A stretch of 64,000 bases of DNA, taken from Tanypteryx hageni (lineage: Eukaryota > Arthropoda > Insecta > Odonata > Petaluridae). The stretch's first letter is position 1, and every line of letters begins with the position of its first letter. Made by a program: the position numbers and the translations under genes. Of the stretch, positions 12,443 to 26,373 are shown one piece after another. The stretch spans positions 190,313,144 to 190,377,143 of the forward strand of contig CM054112.1 of NCBI GenBank assembly GCA_028673005.1, read 5' to 3'. The notes beneath the pieces are model-generated. The model was not told the DNA's origin and made no database searches. It was given only the letters and a program-made list of their open reading frames with translations.

Positions 12443-15400
12443 GTGAGAACCTTTAAAGACTACCAAAGATCAGCGACACCTTATCACATAAGGCGACTTT
12501 CTTTCCCTCCTTTTTCTCCCCTCCGCTAATCTTTTGAAAGATATCGATTACGGTAAGGACGACCAAATCAATTAACATGTTTAAGTAATTTTTTGAGTCG
12601 GTTTTCTAAATTTGGTAGGTAATTATTTTATTACAAATTTGCAGCGGAAAACAGAAACTGCGCGAAGAAGTTGAAACCGACTTATTATTTAAAAAAAATA
12701 CATTCACATACATGTCTTCTACCGATCGTCATACGCGGATATATGATCGTGTCGTAATTAATAATATTAATTAATAATATGCTTCGTGTTTCAGATTTTG
12801 TAAAACCCCCTGGTTTCAAAATAATATTTATCTCAAAGTCTCAGCGTATTTTTATGGCGTTACTTACGAAGGATAAACCCCGCCGTTTCGCATGCGCAAT
12901 CTTGGCAGAATGTAATTTATAAAAAAATGTTTCTCATTTTTTGGACGATGACACATAGGATCGCGTTCTGTCTAATAGGAACTAAAGCAGGCGCATCTCG
13001 TCGTATTTGAAGCGGTGACTAGCGGGAATTAAGCATTAGTTGCTGGGATTCGCTCGCATTTTATGTAGAGTCGAGATACAAAACGGAAATTCCCGCAACA
13101 TTTCCACGATAACTTCGCCTCTTCGGATAGAAAGCGATAATGAGCCGTTGCGTCAACTATTCTATAAAATGAGCAGCTTCTACTGCGCATCGGATGCTCG
13201 AGGAATACAATGGGACGCCGGAGGGTCTAATGCCGATGCTCCCGGAATGGCTGGGTGGATGTGGGGAGGAGGAACAAATCTCCCCTCCCTCTTTCCTTTT
13301 GAGGATTTCCCAATCGCCCCAAACAAGTCACGCCGCGTTTTCGCATGTGTCGCGGATCCGCTAACTCGCACGGAATGATCGCCGAAATCCTTCGTCCGCC
13401 ATGCCTCGGGAGTTTTAGCAAAGCTTTTCTCTCCTCGATATCAGAAAATTACGCGCCTCTGATTACGGAAACGACCCGCGGACATTCACCCAACCATACC
13501 TCCGAATGGTTTTTGGCGCACGAAAACCGATCAAAGAGATTAGATGTGTGGACCGGTGATTAAAGAAAGCGTTGCGTTATTAGAAAATCAAGAAAGTTTT
13601 TAATTGATTGCCATGCCTTTCGTTCTGATTTGTTTTTGCGGTGATTTCGAACCGATTAGAAAATACAGAGCTCCATTACATCGGGAAGTCCAACTCATGG
13701 AAACTTTATGAAATATGATTGGTTTTATTCTATAGAGACAGCATACGAATTAATGTCATTAAAAAGTTTTTCGGGTAAAACTTTGAAGTCATTATTAGCG
13801 TATTTTTGCTTTGAAGTGTTAATGAGCTATGTTTTTAACTTAAAATATCCGAGCTTAGCAAAAAATTAATGAGAAATGATTTGCATTTCCCTAATTTCAT
13901 GATTTTTAACCATGCGGCTTAATTCAAATTTATTGCTACAAGAACCGAGTATTCTCCTTGCTACGCGACCGCAAAATTGGGATGATTTCCTTCGTTTCAA
14001 ATACTCAATTTGTCATTCCTAGCAGCTGATTGTATCCTTCTTATTTACCTCGAATGACTAACAACAGATCATCTCACGATATAAACCCGATAATTTTCGA
14101 GCAAAAAAGTAGGTTAAAAGGTTTTCTATTGGTAAAGGAATATCGATCGTGGCGTGAAGTCATCGCGAATCAACTTCGTAAGGAGATGATCACAGGAGAA
14201 TCCGCCGCATTACCCTCTCTATCGCTGCTTAGAAAACTACCGGAGAGCGGAGGGGAATCCTTGACTATTGATCGCATGAGAGGAGAAAGACTAGTTATAA
14301 AAAATGATAGAGTTGGCAACATTGTTCCCACATCTCTCTATCTCCCTCATTCATTTTTCTGCTCCTCGTGTAAAGAAGCCAGTCTGACGGCGCATTTTGA
14401 AGGGAATCCGTTCTCGGCGGCTTTCTCCGAGTGAAAGTGAAGAGTGAGGATGGAGCGAGCCGATGAAAAATCCCTTTTTCTCTCTTCTCCGCCCCACATT
14501 TGTCGGTAGCCTTTTCTTCTTGCTCGTTCTCAGCTCATTCAGCCTTTAAAGATTATGCGATCCGACGGAACGAAATTTTTTAAAACAATACAATCCAAAA
14601 ACCTTTATTAATTTCTAATATAGTTTTTGCTATGTATAGCATAGTTGGTTAAAGTTTTGCCTGATAAGACCTTTATTAAAATCCTACTTCATTTATATAA
14701 AAGAATTATTTCATTCAAAATCCAATTATTTAATTATTATTATTAATTATTACTTAATTGCGCGATTCAATTAAAACCTTTTCTGTATGTTTGTATTTAT
14801 TTCTAACCTATTGAATTATTATACTGAAACCATTTCTATTCCCCCTTAAACTTCTCCAAGCAGCTACAATTTTAAAAAGCCTCTTTCCCGAAATCAAACC
14901 TCTAGTCTTAACGAGACCTTCGTGTCCTCAATAGTTTTCCTCTAAAACGCTATCTGCTCCATCGATATACCTGCCCTCTTGCTCGTGCGTCACCACTGCA
15001 CGTCCTTCGTATATACATCTCGAATGAAGTCTCTACGTGCGACAAGTGTACGTAGAGAGTGAGACACACACACAAGTCGAGTTCGGAAGGCTAGTGAAAC
15101 ACACACACACAGGAAGAAGTGGAGGAGCGGGAAAAAGGGAAGGCGAGATATCGTAGGAATAGAGCGAGTTTGTGAGAGCGCGTCTGTCTTGGTTGGCATT
15201 GTGGAGAAGTGGGTGAGGGAGAGGGATAAAGAGAGTCAAGGAGGAAAGTAGGGAGCAGAGGAAGGAGATATCGAGAGATTGGAGTGGGAAAGGGGGCGCG
15301 GTAGAGGGGATGATGAATGAACGCAAGAGTTCCTTTCCAATGCTGAAAAAAAAATAAAAAATGGATATATCCTCGTATGAGTCGCGGGAAAAAATTATTC

Positions 15401-15682
15401 CTCTTTCTTTCTCTTCCTCTCTCTCGCTATCTCTCCTGCGCTCTTGGCATTCTTTATTGCTCGGCAAAGTGCGCCAGCTGTTGGGAATGTTGAAGCCCTT
15501 CCGTACCGATGAAATTCTCCTATTCCCCTTTTTTTGGTTCGTTTCACTTTGATTTCGGTCTTATTTTTTGGGGGACGGCCCAACAAATGGAATGGGTTTT
15601 ACGGATGCGGCGGTGAAATCTTGTAGTCAGGCACAGGGAGAATGAATTAAAAAGTAGGTTAATAAACGCAAAAGTTATATAA

Positions 15683-15750
<68 letters not shown>

Positions 15751-18700
15751 CTTCCGCCTTATTCTGTGATAAAGAATTCATTCCACTTGTTGGCCACTAG
15801 AATGAGACCTTGAAGAATTCTGATAGCGAGTTGGCCCCGCGAGGCGCGTTTGTCGGGTAAATATCGATCTTAAACAAAGGTCACGTACGACCAAGAAAAT
15901 GATTCCTCCGCGGGAGTCGTATTGCTTGCACGGCGCCTAGAATTAGAATGGTATAGTTTAATCAACTCTGGAGTAAAAATTAAATGACACCCTAATTGAA
16001 AATAATTGGTATTCTGTTTTGCCCAATTTAGTCCTTTGGATATTTGGGGGGAAAATTCTGATGAGAGTAATAATGATTTTAAATAATAATAATTCTTCAA
16101 TTACTTTCTCCAAAATTGCGTCATGGTCTTTGTGAACATTTAGCCCATGTATCGCGCGCAGTGATATACTTAAATGTCACCACCATGAAATACTTGAATT
16201 ATTTTCCATTATAATGGCACTATCCTGATAATAATAACACGCTTTAGTTCCGTATACGATGCAAGATCGAATTTTTCGAAAAATCTTAGGCTTTTGTAAA
16301 ACATAAAGTTCACGATACTTTAATTATCGGAACGAGTTCCTTCATCTACTGAAGGAATTTTGTCTACCATGACCACTTACAAGTATCACGTTTTTCGCGG
16401 CCGTATGACCACTAAAAGAATGTAGTGTTCAGGCGCTATCGCACAATAAATTCAAAGGCAGCGGGAGAGAGAGCCTAGCTGAAGATCTTACAGCTTATTG
16501 CCTCGCTGACTCACCTGCCCGCGAGTTTTCTCCTCGGAGATGTTGCCCCGGAGGGCGACGCAACAGCGGCCGCCGCCCCGAAGGGGCGGTTGCCGCCCGC
16601 TGTTGCCGCGAGTTGCCTGCTTCTACGGAGATGGAAACTTGCGATACACTTTCTCAAGCGGAGTGCTCTCCAATCCGAGTGAGACCGCGAAGGTCGTTCC
16701 CTCGTTCGAGGAGCCGAGACGATGTCAGCGGAAATGCGCGAGAGCCCACCGCCACAAACGATCCCACGACGCCCCCTCCTCCCTCGCACCACTTGCCGTA
16801 AGCCCGCGTATTTAGTCGCCATAAGACGAACGTTCACCGCCTGTCGGAAAACAGGCTTTGACGAAATTCGTAAAGGGAGCAAAACGAAAAAGAACTCGTT
16901 AGTGCCTCTTAACCTCCTCTTATTACTTGTCGATGCTGCACATGTTAACTGATACTTCGGATATGGAGAAAGTTGTTATTCTTGACGGAGAGATGGACTT
17001 TGGATCGGTGGGTGCTAACAGTGCCTTTGGGTTAGAGATTAGACATGAACCCTAAATATAATAATTCATTTAATTCTTTTAATTGAGCGTAAATTGCTAG
17101 ACGTGAGTAAACAGGCAAATTAATGATGAACTATAAAAAGAATGAATTCAGATTAAATTTAAATTGTATAAATCTATAACAACTACAAGTATTCCGCTTA
17201 ATAAATGTAAAAGTAAGGGTAGAGAAGTAATAAAAGCTTTACAACGTGCCTGTTGAAATAGCACAATTTTTAAGAGACCTTATGCAATAGTTGACTGAAT
17301 TTCATAACTCGGTTGAGATAATAAACAGAGCTTTCATTTACTGACCAAATTGGTTGTGCAAATGATTACATCCTTAGTTTTCACATTATTCAATCGAGAG
17401 CTTCGCTTTCTCGAAACAATTAATATTTAGTTACCCTTTAGGTATTTAATTACCGCTCCACTGGTAAAAGTTAATCGACTAATTAGCGCCTCAAAAATAT
17501 TCACTGGTAACATTCTTACGCAAAAGGAAACTCAAATTCCTTTAGCTATTAACACAACGGAGTGAGACGCCTTCCTTGGGAAAGGAGAGATTTCTTTTAT
17601 TTTATAACGACGGGAGAGTTTTAAGGAAGAGCATCTTATAGGCGTTATTACACACGGGAAAATTTCAACAATCTGTACTGCCACGTCTTCTACTGTTACA
17701 TCTAATGTTGGAAACTTCATAGGTAAAAGTACTCCATAGAAACTTTCCTGAAAAATACGTAACCGTTTCTACGTAAAGCATTTCGGTAAACTAGAGGGAT
17801 TTCTCATAAACTTTATCATATTTACAACAGATATAATTTCGCTGAGGGAATTACTGTTTTTCCATCTCTCTTAAACCGATAGGAACAAGTAACTGATTGG
17901 AAAAATTTACAAAACAATTCCTACTCAGATTCGGTTTAAAAAAAACCTCCCGATTTGAACTTCCGATCAACCCTGTATTAATAAAAAAATCCGATGCGGC
18001 CAACACTTGATTATCTCTATATGTAGTTGGTAATTTACGAGTTGACGGCGCTGGAATCGCTTTCAATATTGAACTGAAATATATCCTTAGCAATTGGCTC
18101 TATAAAAAATTTTAAATACAAAAGTTGTAGAGAATAAAATTATCCATAACTTAGGTTATTAAATACGAATACGTTAATGAAGAATTACAGGAAACATTTG
18201 ACAAACGGAAAAATGACAAGAATAAACATCCACTTCCGGTCGATCGAGTTTAGCTAATATCTAATCAGTTCTTGAATTTCTAATACAAATGCTAAATATT
18301 AAAATTTTACTCTGATCGGATTATTAGTTTTTTAGTTAGAGCGTCCACAAAATGCCCGTCACAGACAAACCCACAGACATCATCGAGAAAATAGTCAAAA
18401 CATGTGCAGGGATCCTTAAAACATGTATTTCCGTTGAAATCTCGAATTAGATTTTTTCATGAAAACAATACTCTCTATACTTCGTATATGGAGAAAGTAA
18501 TAATTGAGGAGTTTGTTTGCTGATTATTTTCGAATGAAAGGGAATTAGTTCTGTTTTTAATTCGTTCTAAATTATTATAAGGGACAAAAACCTAACCTAA
18601 TGTTTACTCCATTGATGATGTATACACAGTGAAATGAATTGGCTTGAATGAACGTGCAAAAAATAGAAACAAGAGAGTGGATTTGGTTAACTTTCGTAAA

Positions 18701-21700
18701 TAAATCGGTCGGAACAGGTTTATTCTGCTCGTATTACTCAGGGTAATTTATGTGAGTTGATCTTTTAAAATTGTTTTCTACAGAAAAATATTTTAAATCT
18801 TTCTATCAAAACTTTCATCTAATTTTTATTTATGAAGGTGATAATAATTTTGGATAAAAACGTCTTTAATGCATATGAAAACGTCACGCAAGATTCGGAT
18901 AGAGAACAATTAAATTAACTTCTTGTAAAAGAGTGAAATCGGGCTAAAATTTTGAATTTGATAGAGAGTAAAATTTAAAAACATGGATGTTTATTCGAGA
19001 TTTAGAGCAATTATATAGTTCTGCCCCAGCGATTAGTTTTCCATATCCTCATCGAACGCTTACAATTCTTATACAACCTGAAATACATGATACGTATCGC
19101 TCGATTTCTTTAGGTAACCTTTCTTAAAGGATTGCTTTTTGCGTCGCACCAATTAAACAGACCCCTCGGAGCGGAAAACATAATAAGAATCGTCTTGGAA
19201 GAGAGCCGTTACGCTTTCTTCCCAAACCACCTGCTACGTAACAGCGGAGAAAAAAACATTTTCACTAATTCCCAAGCGGTGAAAGCGGATATTCAATCAC
19301 TACTACGGAAACAGCGGCTTGAGGTCACTGGGTGTCTTTTCTCCAGTTCTACGGCCACCAGACGGACTTTTATAATTTAATGAGAATCTTAGTGGAGAAA
19401 GGAAAGGGAGAAAAATCAAACGGGATCGAAAGTGCATTCTTTCGAACTTGAGAAACATTTTTCGAATTTGCATTTTTTATGCTCCGTTCCTCTAAAACAG
19501 TCTATTCGCCATGATTCGAGGTTTCTTCTCTGATGAGTTTGTACTTTGAAGACTAAAAAACTGAATTTCTCTCGTTGTGACAGAGTTGAGGACAGCCCAT
19601 CTTTCTTCGACTCTTTACTGGCACATTTTTGAATCAGGAAATTTGCCAATTAAGCTGACTTGGAAAAAATTTATTTGATGATAAATAAGTATGCATTTTT
19701 AAAGGAGTTATGACTCTCAGTAATGGGTAATGCGATAACATTGCGGCTAAAACAGATGTTATTGTATTCCAACATTATTTCACAACAGTAAGACAAATAT
19801 CGAATAAATTCCCAATGCCTTTGCAAAGCTATTGCGGAATGCACAACAAAAGAAACAATTGTAAACAGCATCCAAAGTCCGCTGCCTTTGTCTAATGAAT
19901 TTCAATTGTAGATATCTTTCAAATGGGAAAATCTACTTATCATTCCCCAGTGCATTTTAGTTAATTCTTACCCCTCGCGATTTTGAGAAATTTTTGGCGA
20001 AAATTGCTTCCTGGAATAATCGATGTATCTTTGGTGGCCTTATCTAATCTACTCAGAAAAAACGCTGATTTAACGAGCCGATTAAAAGCATTTTTCTGAG
20101 GCGATTTATCGTGTTAGTACGAGCTCCCGGAAAGTAATGAAAATGTCTCCTGACAATATCAGAATAAAAATACGGCCACCAAATATGAATTAAATGGCGC
20201 GTTGGACGGGATATTTCATCGCAACGGAAACGATTTTCGTCGTTCGTGGACGTACGTAGTTTGAAAATATTAAACTTTCTCCCGTTCGCAAGTGACCGAA
20301 AGTCATCAATGAAACGCGCCTCTGATCCCCGAGGGGTCTTTAAACACGCAGTCCAAAACCAGTTCTGCAGCATTGGCCATTGAGGTGGGAAACATTTTAA
20401 ACGCCTTTAACTCTGAATAAGCGACATTTTCACGTGCGAGGGGGAAATCGAGCGTGGATTATGTTCGTCCCACCATCTTCAGAAAGAAATTAAGTCACGC
20501 TTGTAGAAACATCATCAACGGCATTACGTTACTTGGGCGACGCCTCTTCCTTTATCGAGATAAAATATATTTTTACGCGTTTTTTAACATCATACAATTA
20601 CTGAGCCATCGTTCATTCTCTGGTAATCATTCGAGGTAGCGATCACGACGATGCTTCGCACGGGTAACTTGGTGATGTCCAACAAAGGGACTCTTTATTA
20701 AAGTATCATAATGTAATCTCGTACTTCTTCAAGTAGTTTTGGTATAATGCTTCGCGGTTCCTAGTCGTTCGATACAAGCATGATAGTCGGAGAGATAGAG
20801 GTGACCAGGTGAATAAAGAGATGGTGAGATAGGAGGGCGAAGGGAGGGAGAGAGAAGGTGGAGATCTTGGAACCTCCAAGAGGGATGGGGTTGGGGAAGG
20901 TGAGTGACGTTGGTGCTTGCGTGGTGGGGGTGGACCGAGGTACCCGCAGATATATCGTGAGTGCCCTTCCAGCGTCTGTCATTATTCCTTATCTGGAAGA
21001 GGCCAGCGGGTCCTTCGTAGACCAAACATGGAAGAAGGAATGAGAGGGAGCAAGGTAGTGAAAAGGAGGGAGAAGGAAGGCCACTGCGAAAGAGAGAGAT
21101 GGATGGAAAAAAAGACAATCGCCGCGAATTAAAAAATATATATTTGTAAAGCTTTTCTGCATACGAAAAAGAGCGTTTTATTTTTTTAGCATTGAAGGTA
21201 AAAAGCTTAAAAGTTATTTTGAGTAGCTTTCTGATGTTTTAAGTTTTGGCAGGAATCGAAAAAAATGAATATCCTCTCGAACACAGTTTAAAACGGCTGA
21301 AAAATAATATTACGACAAAATAATTTTCCGTTACCGGGAATCGAACCCGGGCCTCCCGGGTGAGAGCCGGGTATCCTAACCACTAGACAATAACGGATTG
21401 AGGAACAGGAAGCTACAGCTTCTCACTGTGAGTGAGAAGCTGAAGCTTCCTCTTGGCACGGTCTTCTCAGACAGTGTCGCAAGCTATTTTTATAACTTCC
21501 CCTTCATTTACGCGGCGGCAAATTCAATTTCCATGATATATTTTTACACTAAAAATATGATTAAAAAATTAAAAATATATGGGTAAAAATGATGATATTT
21601 TACGCCAATCGTTTAAGAATGAGACGAGCCTTCCTGAGAGCTAGGCAAGCTAACAAGTCAGAGTCAATTTTATATTTTGAAAGTTATGTAACTGACCATG

Positions 21701-24700
21701 ACGACATTTTCTTTTAAAATGCATTTATTTAAGTCGACTATTAAGATTTAAAAACTAAATCATCAATTCATCTTGCTCATATAAGATAGGTAACATGAGA
21801 ATATTATAAATATGTTCATTTACTTTACATTGCCAATCTCCAATGAGATCGAACTAACTCCTCATAGATCAGCTCTATAATTGTCTGTATTGTACGTCCT
21901 CCCTGGCAGGTTTCCGCCATTGATATCGGATGTATTTCAAAACCTCTTTCATTTCTATTTATCGCCGCTGTAAATTCCCCATATGCGGGAGGAGAGAGAG
22001 ATAATTTTGCGAGAAGGTATGATTCACCAATCTGACTCCGGCCGGGAAACCAGTCTTGACCTTGCGACAGTGCGACTTCTTCCTGGTTTCAACTTATTAC
22101 CTGCGCGTCACTTCCGCCACATGGCACGGGTCAAGGATTGGGGCAGATCCTTTGGTAGGGTCTTTTAAAGGGCCCGAGAGAAATTGAGGGAGAAATTGTC
22201 TAAGAAGGTCGGCAATCATGATGTATATATTCATTTCTGCGGCGTATACTATGTAATAATCGGAATGGAAAATTCGCTTTAGGCGTCATTTTTACGTCAC
22301 GATGCAGTTCCGCAATTCAATTTTCTCACATATATCATAATTAAATTTTCTTTTCATCTCGTAGAAATCACAATCCCGCTAACAGTCTGTAATTTCATGT
22401 CACTTGAACTTTCCGTACATACTCTAACATAATAGTACATATCCTATATCAAGATAACATTCTCTTATCATTCCCCTTACCTTATTATCTCTTTATATTT
22501 TTAAAATTCGTGACTAGACTTTTCTTGCGGTATAATCATTATTGCTATTACCCTGTGTAATCTTGACCTTACCTTAAATGTTTCCAATATCCGTAAATTT
22601 TCTTTCCTCGCCCCCTCATCTTTATGCCTTTCCATATTAGCACTTTTACTTTAATATCACCCGCATTCTTACCCAAAACCTCATCTCGGCTCATGTCTAC
22701 CGCTTAAGGTCCTTTTTGTGATTCTTAAACTCTAAGTGGTCCCTTTCTCACATGTGCAATGCCTGAGAGTTATTTCAGAACACAATTGATCCATTTTGCT
22801 ATAATTATTATTCTAATTGCATCTCACAACATTTAAAAATTTTCCAAGCGCAGATTCCGTTTTGTTATTTTCAAAATTTCTATTTAGTAGAAACTTTTTC
22901 AAACTGTAGTACTAGTGACGCACTAACGATACTACCAATTAAGTGCACTAATTTGAAAGTCTGATAGTTGATTAGTTTTATATTTAAAAACCTTTTAAGC
23001 TTTTTCTTCCATAACGCGCAGTCGTATTAATTTGCTTATTTTCAATCTTCGATCGCACGATGGCTTTGGCACAAAGAAGCCGCTTTTTATTTCTGTCGTG
23101 TATTTTTCAATATAAATCAATCGGATGCAGCTGCGAGGCTACCTGTCACTCTCAGTGACGGTGCAAAACAATTAAAACGCTGATAAATTTGAAATAAATC
23201 TAGGGCTCTACCTTACTTGAACGTAATTATTTAAATTGTCAACAAGAAACAAGAAAAATAACGATGAAATACGACATTTAAATAGAAATAAATTTCTGTT
23301 TGTATATATTTAAAATTATGGGGTATTATTTTTAATCTTACTAATCATATTTGTAAAAGATTTCTTAATGCTTTCATACAAAAAACTAATGATAATAATC
23401 CTCATCTTTCATAATATCTAGCGAAGGAGATTTAAATTTTTCCAAGATCCTGTTGATAGATTTCTGTGGCCCTGAATATAAAAAATGTTAACTGGGCCTA
23501 TTATTCCCGCCATTTCTTAATAGAAAGACGTCCTTTCGCAGAGACCTTCCATTGTTTTCTGCAGAGGCGGCAACATCAACCCGATTTCTTGAGGAAAAAG
23601 GCGAGATAAAGAGAATTCGAGAAGCTCCTAGACCAATGCAGCCTTTTCCTTGACGCCTCGACAGAAAGAACGTGAAACTATTCTTTTTTTGGCAGATTCA
23701 GATTCTTGTAAGCTGACAAAAAACTTCTATATATATAATTACCTTTGACTGAAATTTAAAATACGTAGTAAATGCATTTAGAGCACATGAATGAAATATT
23801 TGGGAATTATGGGATAAAAACACAGAAAAAATCTATTAAAAAACTTCCGTTACATATGGCTCGTGAACTTCATTATGTTTACCCATTGAAAGAAACATTC
23901 GACCCGAAAGTATACATAAAAAGTGAAAAATCCTACCTCATAGTTAACAAATTACGCATCCTCTGTCTCATAAATCGGACAAAATTAAGTTGCACCGAAA
24001 GGATGGCAGATTTTGATGCATCTTCTTGAGACCGACTTCATTCGATCGTTTCGCCTATTAAATGACTTCTTACTGGAGGAAAGTTTCGACGAAGAAAAAG
24101 TTCAGGGCTGAAACTCGTTTTCTATTTGGCGGTCACATTTTATCACTTCTCAAAACGTCCTTGCGTGAGCGCAGGAGGAAGGGGAGAGAGGGTATGAGAG
24201 ATGAGAAATAGGGGTGAGTTCGGAGGCGAGAGAGAGAGAGAGGGGGGGAGAAGGAAAGAGAGATAAGGTCACGGTAAAGAGACCGGGAGAGAGAGAAAGA
24301 ATAGGTAGGACAGGAGGTGAGGAGATGAGAAAAAATTCGAAAGGTTCGGTGGATTGGGGGAGGGAGTGGGAGGTGAGAGAGGAGAGGGAGATAAGAAGGG
24401 TAGAATAGGAAGTGTTCTCGAATGAGGGAAAACCGGTGTACACGGGACAGACTGTATCCGCGACGGAGAGAAATCAAGTTCACCTTCCGAGACAACAAAC
24501 TTAAATATGTTTGAGACTTGCAGCGCGCAACGACCACTGTTTGAAGAGAGGGGGCTCCATAGTTACACGGATCTCTCCCACCCCACACTGATGCTGCAGA
24601 TTTTCCGCATCGCACGCACCTCTAAATGGAATGTGTTAAAAATATGTAAACGAGAGAATTCGAAGGTAACAACCCAAACATTTATGTCGAAACATGTTGA

Positions 24701-26290
24701 GAGAGTTCACTATTATCAAAGCAAAGGAATGTCTAGCAGAGGAGGTTTTAGGATTGGCTGAGAGTTAGCATTAATCCATTCAAAATCTCTTTAATTTATT
24801 AAATAGAAATAGGGCAACAACAAAAATTAAATTCAGTTTTCTATGGGATTGGTGAACTCTTATTAGAAAATAGACCAGAACACAGAAAATAGAACCTCAT
24901 TTTTTATATTTCTGGGATATTTATTATTTTGTTCTTAATTTGGCAATCAAATCTCGTCCTTACAATGAAGTGGAGTAAATTTCGAAACCCGTTACCCATA
25001 AACTCGATCTACTTAGTTATAGATTTCATTATTTCTATGCACCTTTTTTATAATTGTCATAATTTCAATAATCACTAAAGTTTTGAAAAATCTACATTAA
25101 GTTTGTAAACAACCTATAGCTTTTATTGTTAATTAAAATTCCCCGATGTTGAAGAGGAAAATGTTACCTAATTTCGTAAACTATTGTGTTTATGTTAGCG
25201 TATCGAGGAAAATATTTTCTATAGCTGGCGAAATTTCAAATTTCCCTAACGCGGGGTATAGGGCGTAAAAAGGTTCGAACAGGCGCCTCAGTGCGTCGTC
25301 CCTCTAGCGGCAAAGGAGAAAAGACAGCAGACGACGTTTTTAGACGATCAAATAACCTGGTTCTCTTATTCAGAGATGTGGTCCATGAGGGAGTATTTTG
25401 CGTCGCGAACAAAGAGGAGAAAGTGAGTTATATAACGGACATCGAAGGATTAAGTTTAATACCGTATTCGTTAAACGAGCCTAAATTTAAGTTCTCGAAA
25501 GCCTTTTCGTTCGGCGAGGCGCCTCTAAATCGGATATGGCTAGCGGTGTTACGAGAGTCGTCCACCGTTGCGAAGAGGCGCAGGAATCGTGCCATCTGGG
25601 TGAGTCAATCCTCAACTATTTGGCCAAATCGCCCACCCTTTCAAAAAAGTATTTTCATTATTCGTTGTCGCATAATCTGATTATTAAATTTTGATAGATT
25701 TCTTATAGCAATCGTTTTGCGACGCCTTATGGTGAATATGACCCACGTGCCGTCAACGCCCTTGACCCAAGCGCAGAATCGATCTCGCGACCTCGTGTTA
25801 GAGCTGCAGTCTCATTTACTTGGTTAACAGGACAGGGCCCAAAAAAATTGTTCCGGAAAGAACGAGTATTGATAAGTTTTTCCAGATGAGAAACCAAGCT
25901 CCTTTGCGCTGGTAAATCGTGGAATATTTTTGCTGTGACTCATGCGTTTAGTGAGGAATTGTCTTATTATTATTGTCGACAGTATATAATATTTAAATAT
26001 TTTTAAAATACGTGTAAGCACCGTTGCGCCTTAAACCTCTATGAAACTATAAGTCAATTTATCATAACGGTCGTCATTATTAGACAAAATATTTTTTTTC
26101 CAGAGTAGATAATATGCCTTTTGATGCGCCCGTTTCCCGATGTGGGTTTGAATCTCTTCGGAGGCGAGATCGATCGTGTCGTGTGCCACTTCCATTGTCT
26201 GACACCAGTTGCCGTATGACGGGTTCTTGGGTCTCCATTGACCGAGTTAAATACTCCATTTTGACAAATAACAGAACGTAAATAATCCAC

Positions 26291-26373
<83 letters not shown>

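Noticed and set aside
16951..16985. ACTTCGGATATGGAGAAAGTT, similar to an end of the 42-kb repeat head module
   Set aside because: Only about 20 bp match and the neighbouring sequence does not continue the module.
25291..25680. 129-codon plus-strand frame ending near a CTGG|GTGAGT donor-like site
   Set aside because: No domain, no partner exon, and chance open frames of this length occur repeatedly in the window.
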